In this document: positions 1-7,898 of the stretch, piece by piece
Layout: every line of letters starts with the position of its first letter
How positions within the stretch are numbered: position 1 is the stretch's first letter
Translations under genes and position numbers: made by a program
Assembly (NCBI GenBank): GCA_947587775.1
Contig: CANPYD010000034.1
Span: forward strand, 1-9,480
Length of the DNA: 9,480 bases
From: an uncultured Clostridia bacterium
GTDB lineage: Bacteria; Bacillota; Clostridia; Christensenellales; Borkfalkiaceae
Direction: 5' to 3'
Notes under the pieces: model-generated
Told to the model about the DNA's origin: nothing
The model's database searches: none
What the model saw: only the letters and a program-made list of their open reading frames with translations

Positions 1-24
1 AATCTTTGGCGCAAAATTTTCTTG

Positions 25-52
25 GCATTTGCCCATATGCTCGGGCAAATGC
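25..52. other. Perfect 10-bp inverted repeat (hairpin)
   Basis: GCATTTGCCC at 25-34 is followed by an 8-nt loop and its exact complement GGGCAAATGC at 43-52. On the + strand no T-run follows, so it is not a standard intrinsic terminator for a gene upstream of the window. It could be the end of a gene or repeat that starts outside the window. The hairpin is seen directly; its role is unknown. Confidence 0.55.
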
Positions 53-84
53 TGACTGAGCGCGGGGTGCTACCCGCATGAGAC

Positions 85-180
85 GCTGTCACCGCAGGTG
101 ACTGAGGTGGGCCCCCTCGGCGACCTCTTGAGGGGAAGCAAGAAGGGCGAACCCTTGGCTCCCCCTCGAGGGGGGCCGAG
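85..180 (+). repeat. Mosaic palindromic intergenic repeat, forward copy
   Basis: This stretch holds three modules that recur in the window. At 88-102 is the hairpin GTCACC-GCA-GGTGAC, followed by TGAGG. At about 124-142 is a CTTGAGGGGAAGCAAG module like those at 3231-3252 and 3341-3363. At 154-180 an 11-bp stem with two G-T pairs encloses CTCGA. The same modules occur near 3261-3554 and, inverted, at 8142-8186 and 9449-9480. No open frame or T-run goes with it. It looks like a REP-type dispersed repeat, 30 bases upstream of the lon promoter. Confidence 0.7.
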
Positions 181-210
181 AACAACAATGAGAAATGTGC
201 GAAGGATCGT

Positions 211-239
211 TTGAAAAATCTCAAAAAGTGTGATATAAT
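211..239 (+). promoter_or_regulatory. Sigma-A type promoter of lon-engB, extended -10
   Basis: TTGAAA at 211-216 and a perfect TATAAT at 234-239 are separated by exactly 17 nt, and TG at 231-232 gives an extended -10. Transcription would start near 245, leaving a very short leader before the lon start at 258. No CIRCE element and no CtsR tandem heptad is visible around it, so a classical heat-shock repressor site is not evident here. Confidence 0.85.
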
Positions 240-257
240 GGTATACGGAGTATTCTT

Positions 258-2582
258 ATGGAAAATTATGCACAAGTCAGAATTTTATCCGTCATTCCCA
301 TGCGCACGCAGCTGATCTTTCCGAACACCAGCGCGATGTTCGACGTGGGGCGCGGGCTTTCCCTCGCCGCCGTGGAGCGGGCGGACGTCAATGACGGCTA
401 CGTCTTTCTCGCCAAACAAAAAAATCCCGACAAGGAGATCCCCGAAGCGGGCGATCTCAACCCCGTGGGCACGGTCGCGCGGATCCGCCAGACAACCCGC
501 GTGCCCGGGGATCGCATGCGCATCTATGTCGAGGGGCTCTACCGTGCGCGGGCGCGGGGCTTTTCCACGGAGAGCGGGTATCTCTACGCCGTCACGGACG
601 AGATCCTCACCGAGCATGGGGATCCCAACCTCGAAGAGGCGTATTTCCGCACCGCAAAGGAGCTCGTGCGGGAGCTCACCGAGACCGAAAACAAGATCTC
701 CAAGGAGCTTGAAAACGTCCTTGTCGGCATCGCGGATATCGACGTATACATCAACGTCTGCACCTATCATCTGCGCATCCGCGAGGAGCGGAAGCTCGAG
801 ATCCTGGAAGAGGAGAACGCCGTGCGCCGTTTGCGCCTCTTTGAGCAGAGCCTGAACGACGAGCTCGAGATCGGACGGCTCGAAAAGAAGATCGCGCAGG
901 ACGTGCGCAGAAACATCGATAAATCGCAAAAGGAGTATTTCCTTCGCGAACAGTTGAAGGCGATCCACCAGGAACTCGGCGACGACGTGGCGGAGAACGA
1001 GCGCCTGAGGGAGCGCATTCTCCAAAAGGGCATGCCCAAGCCCGTCGAGGAAAAGGCGCTCTCCGAGCTCGCCCGCATGGACAAGATGCCGACCTCTTCC
1101 GCAGAGTATACGGTGCTCCGCAACTATGCGGACTGGCTTCTCGATCTCCCGTGGAAGGAAGAGACCGAGGACACCGAACTCCTCTCCGACGTGGAGCGGG
1201 TGCTCGAAGAGGATCACTACGGCCTTGAAAAGATCAAGGAGCGGATCATCGAATATCTCGCCGTCCTGAAACTGACGGGCGAACTCAAAGCGCCCATTTT
1301 GTGCCTTGTCGGCCCCCCCGGGGTGGGCAAGACGAGCGTCGCAAGATCGATCGCCCGCGCCTTAAAGAGAAAATTCGTGCGCATGAGCCTCGGCGGGCTC
1401 AAGGACGAGGCGGAGATCCGCGGTCACAGGCGCACGTACATCGGCGCAATGCCGGGACGGATCCTCTTCGAGATGAAAAACGCGGGCTGTATCAATCCCG
1501 TGTTCCTTCTCGACGAAGTGGACAAGATCTCCATGGACATGCGGGGAGATCCCGCGGACGCCCTACTGGAAGTGCTCGACCCCGAGCAAAATTCCACTTT
1601 CCGCGACCGCTATCTCGAAGTCGAGTACGACCTCGGCAAAGTGATGTTCATCGCGACGGCGAACACCCTCGACACCATTCCCATGCCGCTTAGAGACAGA
1701 ATGGAGATCATCGAGCTCTCGGGCTATACGCCGCAGGAGAAAGAGCAGATTGCAAAGCGCTACCTCGTGCCCAAAAAGCGCAAGGAGAACGGACTCTCCG
1801 AGGAGAATCTCCGCTTTACGGACGGCGCGATCGGGGCGATCATCGACGGCTATACGATGGAAGCGGGGGTGCGTACCCTCGAGCGTACCATCGGCACGGT
1901 ATGCAGAAAGGCGGCGGTGCGCATCGCCAAGGGCGAGACGCAGAAGATCACCGTCACCAAACAGAACCTTGAAAAATTCCTCGGCGCAAAGCGGTTTTTG
2001 CGGGAAGGGGAGATGCTTCCCGAGGACGAAGTGGGCGCGGCGACGGGGCTCGCATGGACGGCCGTCGGCGGGACGACCCTCACCATCGAAGTTTCCGCCA
2101 TGCAGGGCAAGGGCGAAGTCATGCTCACGGGCAAGCTCGGAGACGTCATGAAGGAATCGGCGCACGCCGCCATCTCCTATATCCGCGCCCATGCGGACAA
2201 GTACGGCATTCCCGGGGAAGATTTCGAAAAACGGGATATCCATATCCATGTCCCCGAGGGCGCGACGCCCAAAGACGGGCCTTCCGCGGGCATCACGATG
2301 GCGACGGCGATCCTCTCCGCATTCACGGGGAAGCCCGTGCGGCGGGACATCGCCATGACGGGAGAGATCACCCTCCGCGGGAAAGTTCTGCCCATCGGCG
2401 GCCTCAAAGAGAAGGCGCTCGCGGCGTCCCGCGTCGGCATCCATGACGTCATCATTCCCGAGGAGAACAAAAAGGACGTCGAGGAGATCCCCGAAGAGGT
2501 ACGGAAGGAACTCAATTTCATCTGCGTGAGCGACGTGGACGAGGTGTTCCGCGCCGCGATCCCCGCGGAAGGCAGGGCGTGA
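258..2582 (+). CDS. lon: ATP-dependent Lon protease (LonA, family S16)
   Basis: Cytoplasmic ring-forming protease that unfolds and degrades misfolded and short-lived regulatory proteins using ATP. At 774 residues it has the usual LonA length. The N-terminal substrate-binding domain covers roughly residues 8-195 and is followed by a charged coiled-coil stretch. The AAA+ domain has Walker A GPPGVGKT at 352-359 (Lys358), the GHRRTYIGAMPGRI segment, and Walker B VFLLDE at 415-420. The protease domain has the PKDGPSAG box with catalytic Ser676 and Lys719 in GGLKEK, spaced 43 residues apart as in the E. coli enzyme. All key residues are present. ATG at 258 is preceded by ACGGAG with 7-nt spacing. 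It is first in an operon with engB, one base upstream; the lon-ysxC order is also known in Bacillus. Confidence 0.98.
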   Translation: MENYAQVRILSVIPMRTQLIFPNTSAMFDVGRGLSLAAVERADVNDGYVFLAKQKNPDKEIPEAGDLNPVGTVARIRQTTRVPGDRMRIYVEGLYRARARGFSTESGYLYAVTDEILTEHGDPNLEEAYFRTAKELVRELTETENKISKELENVLVGIADIDVYINVCTYHLRIREERKLEILEEENAVRRLRLFEQSLNDELEIGRLEKKIAQDVRRNIDKSQKEYFLREQLKAIHQELGDDVAENERLRERILQKGMPKPVEEKALSELARMDKMPTSSAEYTVLRNYADWLLDLPWKEETEDTELLSDVERVLEEDHYGLEKIKERIIEYLAVLKLTGELKAPILCLVGPPGVGKTSVARSIARALKRKFVRMSLGGLKDEAEIRGHRRTYIGAMPGRILFEMKNAGCINPVFLLDEVDKISMDMRGDPADALLEVLDPEQNSTFRDRYLEVEYDLGKVMFIATANTLDTIPMPLRDRMEIIELSGYTPQEKEQIAKRYLVPKKRKENGLSEENLRFTDGAIGAIIDGYTMEAGVRTLERTIGTVCRKAAVRIAKGETQKITVTKQNLEKFLGAKRFLREGEMLPEDEVGAATGLAWTAVGGTTLTIEVSAMQGKGEVMLTGKLGDVMKESAHAAISYIRAHADKYGIPGEDFEKRDIHIHVPEGATPKDGPSAGITMATAILSAFTGKPVRRDIAMTGEITLRGKVLPIGGLKEKALAASRVGIHDVIIPEENKKDVEEIPEEVRKELNFICVSDVDEVFRAAIPAEGRA

Positions 2583-2583
2583 G

Positions 2584-3159
2584 ATGGCATTTCAGGCAAA
2601 ATTCATCACATCTGCGGCGACCGAATCGCAGTTCATCAAGCCCGATAAGCCCATGATCGCCGTCTGCGGGAAGTCCAATGCGGGGAAATCCACCCTCATC
2701 AATCTGCTTGCGGGGCAGAAAAAGCTCGCCAAAACGAGTTCGGAGCCCGGCAGGACGCGGCTTGTCAATTATTTCGATTTCGGGGAGTTTTTGCTTGCCG
2801 ATCTTCCGGGGTACGGCTACGCCGCCGTCAGCAGAGAGGAAAAGGCAAAGTGGGCGAAGACGCTCGATAAGTTCTTCGAGAGGAAAGAGGACATCACGCA
2901 CGTTTTCGTGCTCACGGACATCCGCCGTGACCCCTCCGCGGACGATCTGCAGATGCTCGCGTTTCTGAATTACCACATCCTCCCGTTTACGGTCATCGCC
3001 ACAAAGTGCGACAAGCTCTCCCGTATGAAGGCAAAAGAGCGCGTGCGCGCCTGTGCGAACGGGTTAGGCTTGGGCGAGGGGAACGTCATCATGTTCTCGG
3101 GGATCACAGGCGAGGGCAAGGACGTCCTCGAAAAGAAAATCAAGTCGCTCATTGTTTGA
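2584..3159 (+). CDS. engB: Ribosome biogenesis GTP-binding protein EngB/YsxC
   Basis: Small TrmE-Era-EngA-YihA-family GTPase that in characterised Bacillota is needed for late assembly of the 50S subunit. At 191 residues it is close to the family norm. G1 is GKSNAGKST at 29-37 (Lys35), G2 is the TSSEPGRTR region at 51-59, G3 is DLPGYGY at 73-79, G4 is TKCD at 140-143 and G5 is SG at 172-173. TKxD in place of NKxD is usual in EngB. The start lies one base after the lon stop. GGAAGG at 2567-2572 inside the lon 3' end is a plausible ribosome binding site at 11 nt, so translational coupling is likely. The gene name ysxC is equivalent. No clear terminator with a T-run follows it. Confidence 0.96.
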   Translation: MAFQAKFITSAATESQFIKPDKPMIAVCGKSNAGKSTLINLLAGQKKLAKTSSEPGRTRLVNYFDFGEFLLADLPGYGYAAVSREEKAKWAKTLDKFFERKEDITHVFVLTDIRRDPSADDLQMLAFLNYHILPFTVIATKCDKLSRMKAKERVRACANGLGLGEGNVIMFSGITGEGKDVLEKKIKSLIV

Positions 3160-3260
3160 GCTGACGATATTTGAACGTGGCATGTCCGAGAACCCACCTT
3201 TTGAAAACCCTATCCCCCGCTGCGTGGGTACTTCCCCTACAGGGGAAGCAAGAGGTTTCC

Positions 3261-3410
3261 TCGGCTCCCCTCTTAGGGGAGCTGTCGCCGCAGGCGACTG
3301 AGGGGTTTCCTGACGCGAAAACCCCTTTCCCCTTCGGGGACTTCCCCTAAAAGGGGCAGCAAGTGGTGCCTTCGGGGACTTCCCCTAAAAGGGGCAGCAA
3401 GGAGACTCCC
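3261..3410 (+). repeat. 150-bp hairpin-chain repeat, copy 1
   Basis: First copy of a 150-bp unit made of consecutive hairpins: GCTCCCC/GGGGAGC (3264-3282), GTCGCC/GGCGAC (3284-3298), GGGGTTT/AAACCCC (3302-3325), CCCC/GGGG around TTC (3329-3339), and CCCCT/AGGGG (3344-3356). A 33-nt sub-unit is present twice, at 3331-3363 and 3369-3401, identical and 38 nt apart. A decayed form of the last module is upstream at 3231-3252. No coding potential is apparent. From 3160 to 3260 I see only this decayed module and otherwise unremarkable sequence. Confidence 0.9.
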
Positions 3411-3554
3411 TTGGCTCCCCTCTCAGGGGAGCTGTCGCCGCAGGCGACTGAGGGGTTTCCTGACGCGAAAACCTCTTTCCCCTTCGGGGACTTCCCCTAA
3501 AAGGGGCAGCAAGTGGTGCCTTCGGGGACTTCCCCTAAAAGGGGCAGCAAGGAG
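3411..3554 (+). repeat. 150-bp hairpin-chain repeat, copy 2 (tandem)
   Basis: Bases 3411-3554 match 3261-3404 with three substitutions in 144 positions (3262/3412, 3274/3424, 3324/3474). None breaks a hairpin: the first lies outside the stems, the second is in a loop, and the third turns a G-C pair into G-T. The copy includes the same doubled 33-nt sub-unit at 3481-3513 and 3519-3551. The near identity points to a recent tandem duplication. Confidence 0.92.
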
Positions 3555-3559
3555 GCCGC

Positions 3560-3606
3560 GTCATTCTGAGCCGCCGCTGCTAAAAGCGGCGTGTCGAAGA
3601 ATCCCG
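3560..3606 (+). repeat. Second dispersed repeat family (GTCATTCTGAG...GAAGAATCCC)
   Basis: GTCATTCTGAG at 3560-3570 and GAAGAATCCC near 3596-3605 frame a hairpin GCCGCT/AGCGGC at 3573-3590. ATTCT (3563-3567) can pair with AGAAT (3598-3602). An inverted variant of the same outer frame is at 8212-8239. From memory, motifs of this form are common between genes in many gut bacteria. Whether this one has a role is unknown; it sits about 60 bases before the ribosome binding site of the next gene. Confidence 0.65.
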
Positions 3607-3652
3607 GGGATGAAAGTTCGGCCCCCTTGCGGGGAAACCAAAAATCAAGAAA

Positions 3653-3659
3653 AGGAGAG
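3653..3659 (+). promoter_or_regulatory. Ribosome binding site deciding the lipoprotein start
   Basis: AGGAGAG lies 7 nt before ATG at 3667. The frame is open further upstream to an ATG at 3610, but that codon has no proper Shine-Dalgarno sequence and would put 19 charged residues ahead of the signal peptide. The start at 3667 is therefore preferred. Confidence 0.88.
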
Positions 3660-3666
3660 AAAATAC

Positions 3667-5922
3667 ATGAAACGAAAGTTTTGGACAGTTCTCTTTGCCC
3701 TTGCGGCGATCCTTTGCCTCTGCCTCGGGCTTGCCTCTTGCGGCATCGATTCGTCGGACGGCAGTAGCTCATCGGACGGCGGCGGCTCATGGAGCGGGGA
3801 CAGCGAAAAAGATCCCGATGACGTCTGGACGATCGAGCGCGTCTATGCCCAAGCGCAGGAGCTCGGTTTTGAGGGCTCGCTCGAAGACCTCATCGCCCTG
3901 TTCAAGGGCGAAGCGGGCCAAGACGGTCAAGACGGCGTCACGCCCCATATCGGCGAGAACGGGAACTGGTTCTTCGGAGAGCTGGACACGGGCGTGAGAG
4001 CCGCAGCCATCTCGATCAAAAATATCACCATCGACGATACGGGGCGCGTTGTGATCACGATGGACGATGGGACAGTGTATACGGTCGACATCGATGATAA
4101 CTCCTGCCCGCATGAAACGTTTACCGAATCCAAAGTGGATCCCACCTGCGAAGAGCGGGGTTATACACGGTATACCTGCACGAAATGCGGATATAGCTAT
4201 ATCAACGATTATGTTCCCGAAACGGGACACTATTATTACAACGGTACCTGCGTATGGTGCGAAGGGGCGGAACCCTTCGACGGCCCGCAAAGCAGTACGG
4301 AGTGGTACAATGCTTCCGAAAAGACCTTCGAGATCAAGACGCCCGAAGATCTGGCGGGGCTTGCCCATCTTGTAAACACAGGCACCAATTTCTCGGGAAA
4401 GACGGTAAGCCTTGCAAACAACATCGCCCTTGCGGGTGTGGAATGGGTGCCCATCGGAAGGGCTTCCGCGCCCTTTGCGGGAACGTTCGACGGAAGGAAC
4501 TTCACCGTTTCGGGGTTGAAAATTTCCAATCAGACCGAATATGTGGGGCTGTTCGGAAACGTGACGGGCGCGATTTCCAACGTAAAACTGACGGGCGCCA
4601 ATATCACGGTCACGACCGAGAATGTAAAGAATTACGTCGGGATCCTGTGCGGATACACCACCAACGCGATCTCGGGGGTGACTGCTTCGGGATTTGTGAC
4701 AGCGGAAAATTGCAATTATGTGGGCGGGATCGTCGGCTTCACGGGGGGAACGCTGACGGACTGCACCAACGCGGCGGACGTCACGGGGATCTCCTATGTC
4801 GGCGGCATCGCGGGGAGCCTTTCCAGAACAAGCAGCTACATATTGAGCAATCTGAATAACAGCGGCACCGTATCGGCGGGCGGCGATTATGCGGGAGGCG
4901 TCATCGGACACCTCATCGACAATATGAGCGGGTACGGTAACTGTACCGTGCGACTCGAAATCATGACAAATACCGGCGCTGTCTCGGGCGCTTCCTATGT
5001 CGGCGGCTTTTTCGGATATCTCTATACAAACAGCCAGGATTCGGTGAGCGTCATCGGGGCGGAATTCCGGAACAGCGGCAATGTGACGGCAAGCGGCAAC
5101 TATGCGGGCGGTTTCTTCGGGTATGCCGCTTCCGATTCGGAAAGTTCGGTGATCGAGCGGTCCGAAAGCAAAGCGGTTGTGAGCGGAAATGCGTATGTCG
5201 GCGGACTTGCGGGATATCTCGGGACGATCGCGCTCCGGGATTGCAGCAATGCGGGTTCTTCGGTCACCGCGGCGGGATATGAATACATCAACTCCGTCCC
5301 GTATGCCTATTTGGGCGGCTATGTCGGCTGCGGGTATTCCGTGACGGGATGCGATAACGCAGTCACGGTCGATTATACCGCAAGGGGCAACTGTGTGGGC
5401 GGGATCGCCGGATTCACGGCGGGAACGCTGACGGATTGCACCAACACGGCAGACGTCACGGGGCAGGCCTATGTCGGCGGCATCGCGGGGAGCCTTATCA
5501 AGACAGGCAGTTACACATTGAGCAATCTGAAGAACGGCGGCAACGTGACGGCGCGCGGCGATTACGCGGGCGGCATCATCGGGCATCTCAACGACTATTT
5601 GAGCGGGTACGGGACTTGCGTGCTGCGGATCGAGATCATGACGAATACGGGCGCCGTCTCGGGGGCTTCCTATGTCGGCGGCATTCTGGGATATCTCTAT
5701 GGGGACAGCAGAGATTCGGTCACCATCATCGGGAAGGAATTCCGCAGCAGCGGCAGTGTGACGGCGAGCGGAGATTATGTCGGCGGCGTGATCGGATATG
5801 CCTCTTCGGACGGAGCCTCCACTGTGGAATCGTCGGAGGTGGAGCTTCCCAACGCGTCGGGGGAACATGTGGATCATTATATCGGAGAAGCGAAGAACTT
5901 CACTGTGGAAATTTTTTCGTGA
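3667..5922 (+). CDS. Lipoprotein with cysteine-rich ribbon and GLUG-type beta-helix
   Basis: Predicted cell-surface lipoprotein of 751 residues; function unknown. The signal peptide MKRKF plus a hydrophobic stretch ends in the lipobox LASC, with lipidated Cys25, then a Ser/Gly/Asp-rich linker. Residues about 80-110 carry a short Gly-x-x run (GQDGQDG) and an IGENGNW...DTGV segment. A possible metal-binding ribbon follows with Cys147, His149, Cys161, Cys171, Cys174, His188, Cys195 and Cys198. From about residue 215 a TPEDLAGL...WVPIG...FAGTFDG segment leads into 14 GLUG-like turns of the form Y(V/A)GG(x)xG. Bases 4726-5130 and 5401-5805 encode a duplicated half with a 675-nt (225-residue) period. 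No LPxTG or other wall anchor is present. In known proteins GLUG repeats occur in surface adhesins and other cell-surface proteins, so binding to a host or neighbouring cell is a guess. No clear promoter is visible. Confidence 0.9.
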   Translation: MKRKFWTVLFALAAILCLCLGLASCGIDSSDGSSSSDGGGSWSGDSEKDPDDVWTIERVYAQAQELGFEGSLEDLIALFKGEAGQDGQDGVTPHIGENGNWFFGELDTGVRAAAISIKNITIDDTGRVVITMDDGTVYTVDIDDNSCPHETFTESKVDPTCEERGYTRYTCTKCGYSYINDYVPETGHYYYNGTCVWCEGAEPFDGPQSSTEWYNASEKTFEIKTPEDLAGLAHLVNTGTNFSGKTVSLANNIALAGVEWVPIGRASAPFAGTFDGRNFTVSGLKISNQTEYVGLFGNVTGAISNVKLTGANITVTTENVKNYVGILCGYTTNAISGVTASGFVTAENCNYVGGIVGFTGGTLTDCTNAADVTGISYVGGIAGSLSRTSSYILSNLNNSGTVSAGGDYAGGVIGHLIDNMSGYGNCTVRLEIMTNTGAVSGASYVGGFFGYLYTNSQDSVSVIGAEFRNSGNVTASGNYAGGFFGYAASDSESSVIERSESKAVVSGNAYVGGLAGYLGTIALRDCSNAGSSVTAAGYEYINSVPYAYLGGYVGCGYSVTGCDNAVTVDYTARGNCVGGIAGFTAGTLTDCTNTADVTGQAYVGGIAGSLIKTGSYTLSNLKNGGNVTARGDYAGGIIGHLNDYLSGYGTCVLRIEIMTNTGAVSGASYVGGILGYLYGDSRDSVTIIGKEFRSSGSVTASGDYVGGVIGYASSDGASTVESSEVELPNASGEHVDHYIGEAKNFTVEIFS

Positions 5923-5960
5923 CATGTTCATCACACAGAAAAACGTCTGTATTTGGCGGG

Positions 5961-5988
5961 CGGGGCGGGGAATTTCCGCTCCGCCCCG
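5961..5988 (+). terminator. Hairpin after lipoprotein gene, possible terminator
   Basis: CGGGGCGG at 5961-5968 pairs with CCGCCCCG at 5981-5988, 38 bases after the stop codon. The sequence that follows, AAAATTATA, is not a T-run, so termination would be weak or need another factor. Its position between the lipoprotein stop and the rpsB promoter is what suggests this role. Confidence 0.4.
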
Positions 5989-6019
5989 AAAATTATAGGG
6001 GAAACAGCCCCAAAAGCGG

Positions 6020-6048
6020 TTGCTTTTTCCGCGCGGGCGTGGTATACT
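6020..6048 (+). promoter_or_regulatory. Sigma-A type promoter of rpsB-tsf, extended -10
   Basis: TTGCTT at 6020-6025 and TATACT at 6043-6048 have a 17-nt spacer, with TG at 6040-6041 forming an extended -10. The predicted start near 6055 gives a leader of about 120 nt before rpsB. The layout matches the lon promoter in this window. Confidence 0.8.
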
Positions 6049-6054
6049 TAAAAA

Positions 6055-6147
6055 GTCTGCGGGGTTTCGCAGACAAATCCACACCTCGTTTGCGCCGCTC
6101 ACCGTGTTCCGTAAATCTTTCATGCGGAATAGGAGCGGAACTGCCGC
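6055..6147 (+). promoter_or_regulatory. Structured rpsB leader, candidate autoregulatory element
   Basis: The 5' untranslated region opens with a perfect hairpin GTCTGCG/CGCAGAC (6055-6061 with 6068-6074). It then holds nested helices: outer CCGCTC (6095-6100) with GAGCGG (6133-6138), inner TTCCG (6107-6111) with CGGAA (6125-6129). The base run GCGG at 6135-6138 can instead pair with CCGC at 6144-6147, so two folds exclude each other. Ribosomal protein operons are often controlled by their product binding the leader. That S2 does so here is inference, and I cannot match it to a named leader family. Confidence 0.5.
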
Positions 6148-6174
6148 AAAAGAGGGAGGAGAAACGGAGGAATT

Positions 6175-6954
6175 ATGGCAGTTATCACCATGAAACAGCT
6201 TCTCGAAGCGGGCGTCCATTTCGGGCACCAGACGAGAAAGTGGAATCCCAAGATGGGCAAGTACATCTTTGCCGCCCGTCACGACATCCACATCATCGAC
6301 CTCGAAAAAACGGCGGCGCTCGTCGAAACGGCGTACAGCTTTGTCGTCGAGGCAGTGAAAGAGGGCAAGAGCGTGCTCTTCGTGGGCACCAAGAAACAGG
6401 CGCAGGACGCCATCAAGGAAGAGGCGGAGCGCTGCGGCCAGTACTACGTCAATTCCCGTTGGCTCGGCGGTACGCTCACGAACTTCAAGACCATCCGCGG
6501 CAGGATCGATTATCTTGAAAAGCTCGAGAGAATGGAGCAGAGCGGCGAGTTCGATCTTCTTCCCAAGAAGGAAGTGCTCGGGCTCAAAAAGGAGATGGCG
6601 AAACTTCAGGAGAACCTCGGCGGCATCAAGGAGATGAGAAAACTCCCCGGCGTGATGTTCGTCGTCGATCCCCACAATGAGGACATCGCCGTTGCAGAAG
6701 CGCGCAAACTTCACATCCCGATCGTCGCGATCACCGATACCAACTGCGATCCCGACCTTGTCGACTATGTCATTCCCGGCAACGACGACGCGATCAGGGC
6801 GATCAAGCTCATCTCGTCCGTCATTGCGAATGCGGTCATCGAGGCAAACCAGGGCGTCGCATATGAGCCCGCGGCAGAGGAAGAGACGGCAGAGACCGAA
6901 GCCGTTGCGGCGGAAGCTCCCGCAGAGAGCGCGGAGCCCGCAGTGGAATCTTAA
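6175..6954 (+). CDS. rpsB: 30S ribosomal protein S2
   Basis: Structural protein of the small ribosomal subunit, bound late in assembly between head and body, where it is needed for S1 binding in organisms that have S1. The 259 residues start with the family signature MKQLLEAGVHFGHQTRKWNP and include IHIIDLEKT, the NSRWLGGTLTNF segment at about residues 98-109, and VVDPHNEDIAVAEA. The last 30 or so residues form an Ala/Glu-rich acidic tail that is variable in Bacillota. The start is supported by GGAGG at 6166-6170, with a second purine-rich run at 6154-6161. It is followed 17 nt later by tsf, the usual bacterial order. Confidence 0.98.
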   Translation: MAVITMKQLLEAGVHFGHQTRKWNPKMGKYIFAARHDIHIIDLEKTAALVETAYSFVVEAVKEGKSVLFVGTKKQAQDAIKEEAERCGQYYVNSRWLGGTLTNFKTIRGRIDYLEKLERMEQSGEFDLLPKKEVLGLKKEMAKLQENLGGIKEMRKLPGVMFVVDPHNEDIAVAEARKLHIPIVAITDTNCDPDLVDYVIPGNDDAIRAIKLISSVIANAVIEANQGVAYEPAAEEETAETEAVAAEAPAESAEPAVES

Positions 6955-6971
6955 GGAAGGAGATAAAAACA

Positions 6972-7883
6972 ATGGCAGCTATTTCCGCAAAGGACGTTAT
7001 GAAGCTCCGTGAGCAGACAGGCGCGGGCATGATGGATTGCAAGAACGCACTTACCGAGGCAGACGGCGATTTTGAGCGTGCGGCGGACATTCTCCGCGAG
7101 CGCGGCATCGCAAAGGCGGCAAAGCGCGCGGGCAAGATCGCGGCAGAGGGCATCGTCTATGCCCTTGTCGAGGGAAAGCAGGGCGTGCTCCTCGAGGTCA
7201 ACTGCGAGTCCGACTTCGTTGCCAAGGGCGACAAGTTCCACGAGATCGTCGGCGAAGTCGCAAAGCAGGCGATTTTGCATAAACCCGCAACGGTCGGGGA
7301 ACTCCTCGCCTGCGATATGGGCGGCAAGACGGTCGACAGCTACGTGCAGGAGCAGACAGGCGTCATCGGGGAGAAGCTCTCCGTCCGCCGCTTCGCCCTG
7401 TACGAGACGGAAGGCCTCATCGAGACCTACATCCACATGGGCGGCACGATGGGCGTCATGCTCGACTTCGCCTGCGTTGAAAACGACGTGACAAAGGAGC
7501 TCGCGCACAATATCGCCCTCCACACGGCGTTCTCCAAGCCTTCCTATCTCACCAAGGAAGAGGTCTCCGCAGAGACGCTCGAAAAAGAGAAGGCGATCAT
7601 GATGCAGGAAGTGCTCAACGAGGGCAAGCCCGCCGCGATCGCGGAAAAGATCGTTCTCGGCAAGCTCAACAAGTTCTATGAAGAGAACTGCCTTTTGGAG
7701 CAGAAGTACATCAAGGACGATAAGATCACGATCAAACAGCTCATCGCGCAGGCGGCGAAAGAGGCAGGTGCACCCGTCGCGCTCAACCGCTTTGTGTTCT
7801 TTGTCATGGGCGAAGGGATCGAGAAGAAGAGCGAAGACCTGAGCGAAGAAGTCGCCAAGCAGGTCGAGGCAATGAAGAAATAA
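6972..7883 (+). CDS. tsf: Translation elongation factor EF-Ts
   Basis: Guanine nucleotide exchange factor that releases GDP from EF-Tu in the cytoplasm. The protein has 303 residues, slightly longer than the E. coli form. The N-terminal UBA-like domain KDVMKLREQTGAGMMDCKNAL occupies about residues 6-26 and is the main family signature. The core exchange motif NCESDFVAK contains Asp81 and Phe82, matching the residues known to disturb the magnesium site of EF-Tu. AAGGAG at 6957-6962 lies 9 nt before ATG. It is transcribed with rpsB and followed at once by a strong terminator, so the pyrH-frr pair that follows in many Bacillota is not part of this transcript. Confidence 0.98.
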   Translation: MAAISAKDVMKLREQTGAGMMDCKNALTEADGDFERAADILRERGIAKAAKRAGKIAAEGIVYALVEGKQGVLLEVNCESDFVAKGDKFHEIVGEVAKQAILHKPATVGELLACDMGGKTVDSYVQEQTGVIGEKLSVRRFALYETEGLIETYIHMGGTMGVMLDFACVENDVTKELAHNIALHTAFSKPSYLTKEEVSAETLEKEKAIMMQEVLNEGKPAAIAEKIVLGKLNKFYEENCLLEQKYIKDDKITIKQLIAQAAKEAGAPVALNRFVFFVMGEGIEKKSEDLSEEVAKQVEAMKK

Positions 7884-7898
7884 TTCACCGAAATTTTG

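Noticed and set aside
285..1217. A 310-codon - strand open frame inside lon (and a 293-codon one at 1563-2444)
   Set aside because: Both lie fully antisense to lon, whose motifs and catalytic residues are intact, and neither has a ribosome binding site or a recognisable domain.
3261..3554. CRISPR array
   Set aside because: The repeats are 150 bp and 33 bp in direct tandem with near-identical intervening sequence. There are no unique spacers of regular size and no cas genes.
3610..3666. Upstream ATG extending the first lipoprotein by 19 residues
   Set aside because: It lacks a Shine-Dalgarno sequence and would bury the signal peptide; the ATG at 3667 has AGGAGAG at 7 nt and starts a clean lipoprotein signal.
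3787..6972. A 1061-codon open frame on the - strand spanning the first lipoprotein and rpsB
   Set aside because: It is codon-aligned with both + strand genes, so its stops would need TTA, CTA or TCA codons there, which this GC-rich genome avoids. It starts with TTG, has no family resemblance, and is antisense to a certain S2 gene.
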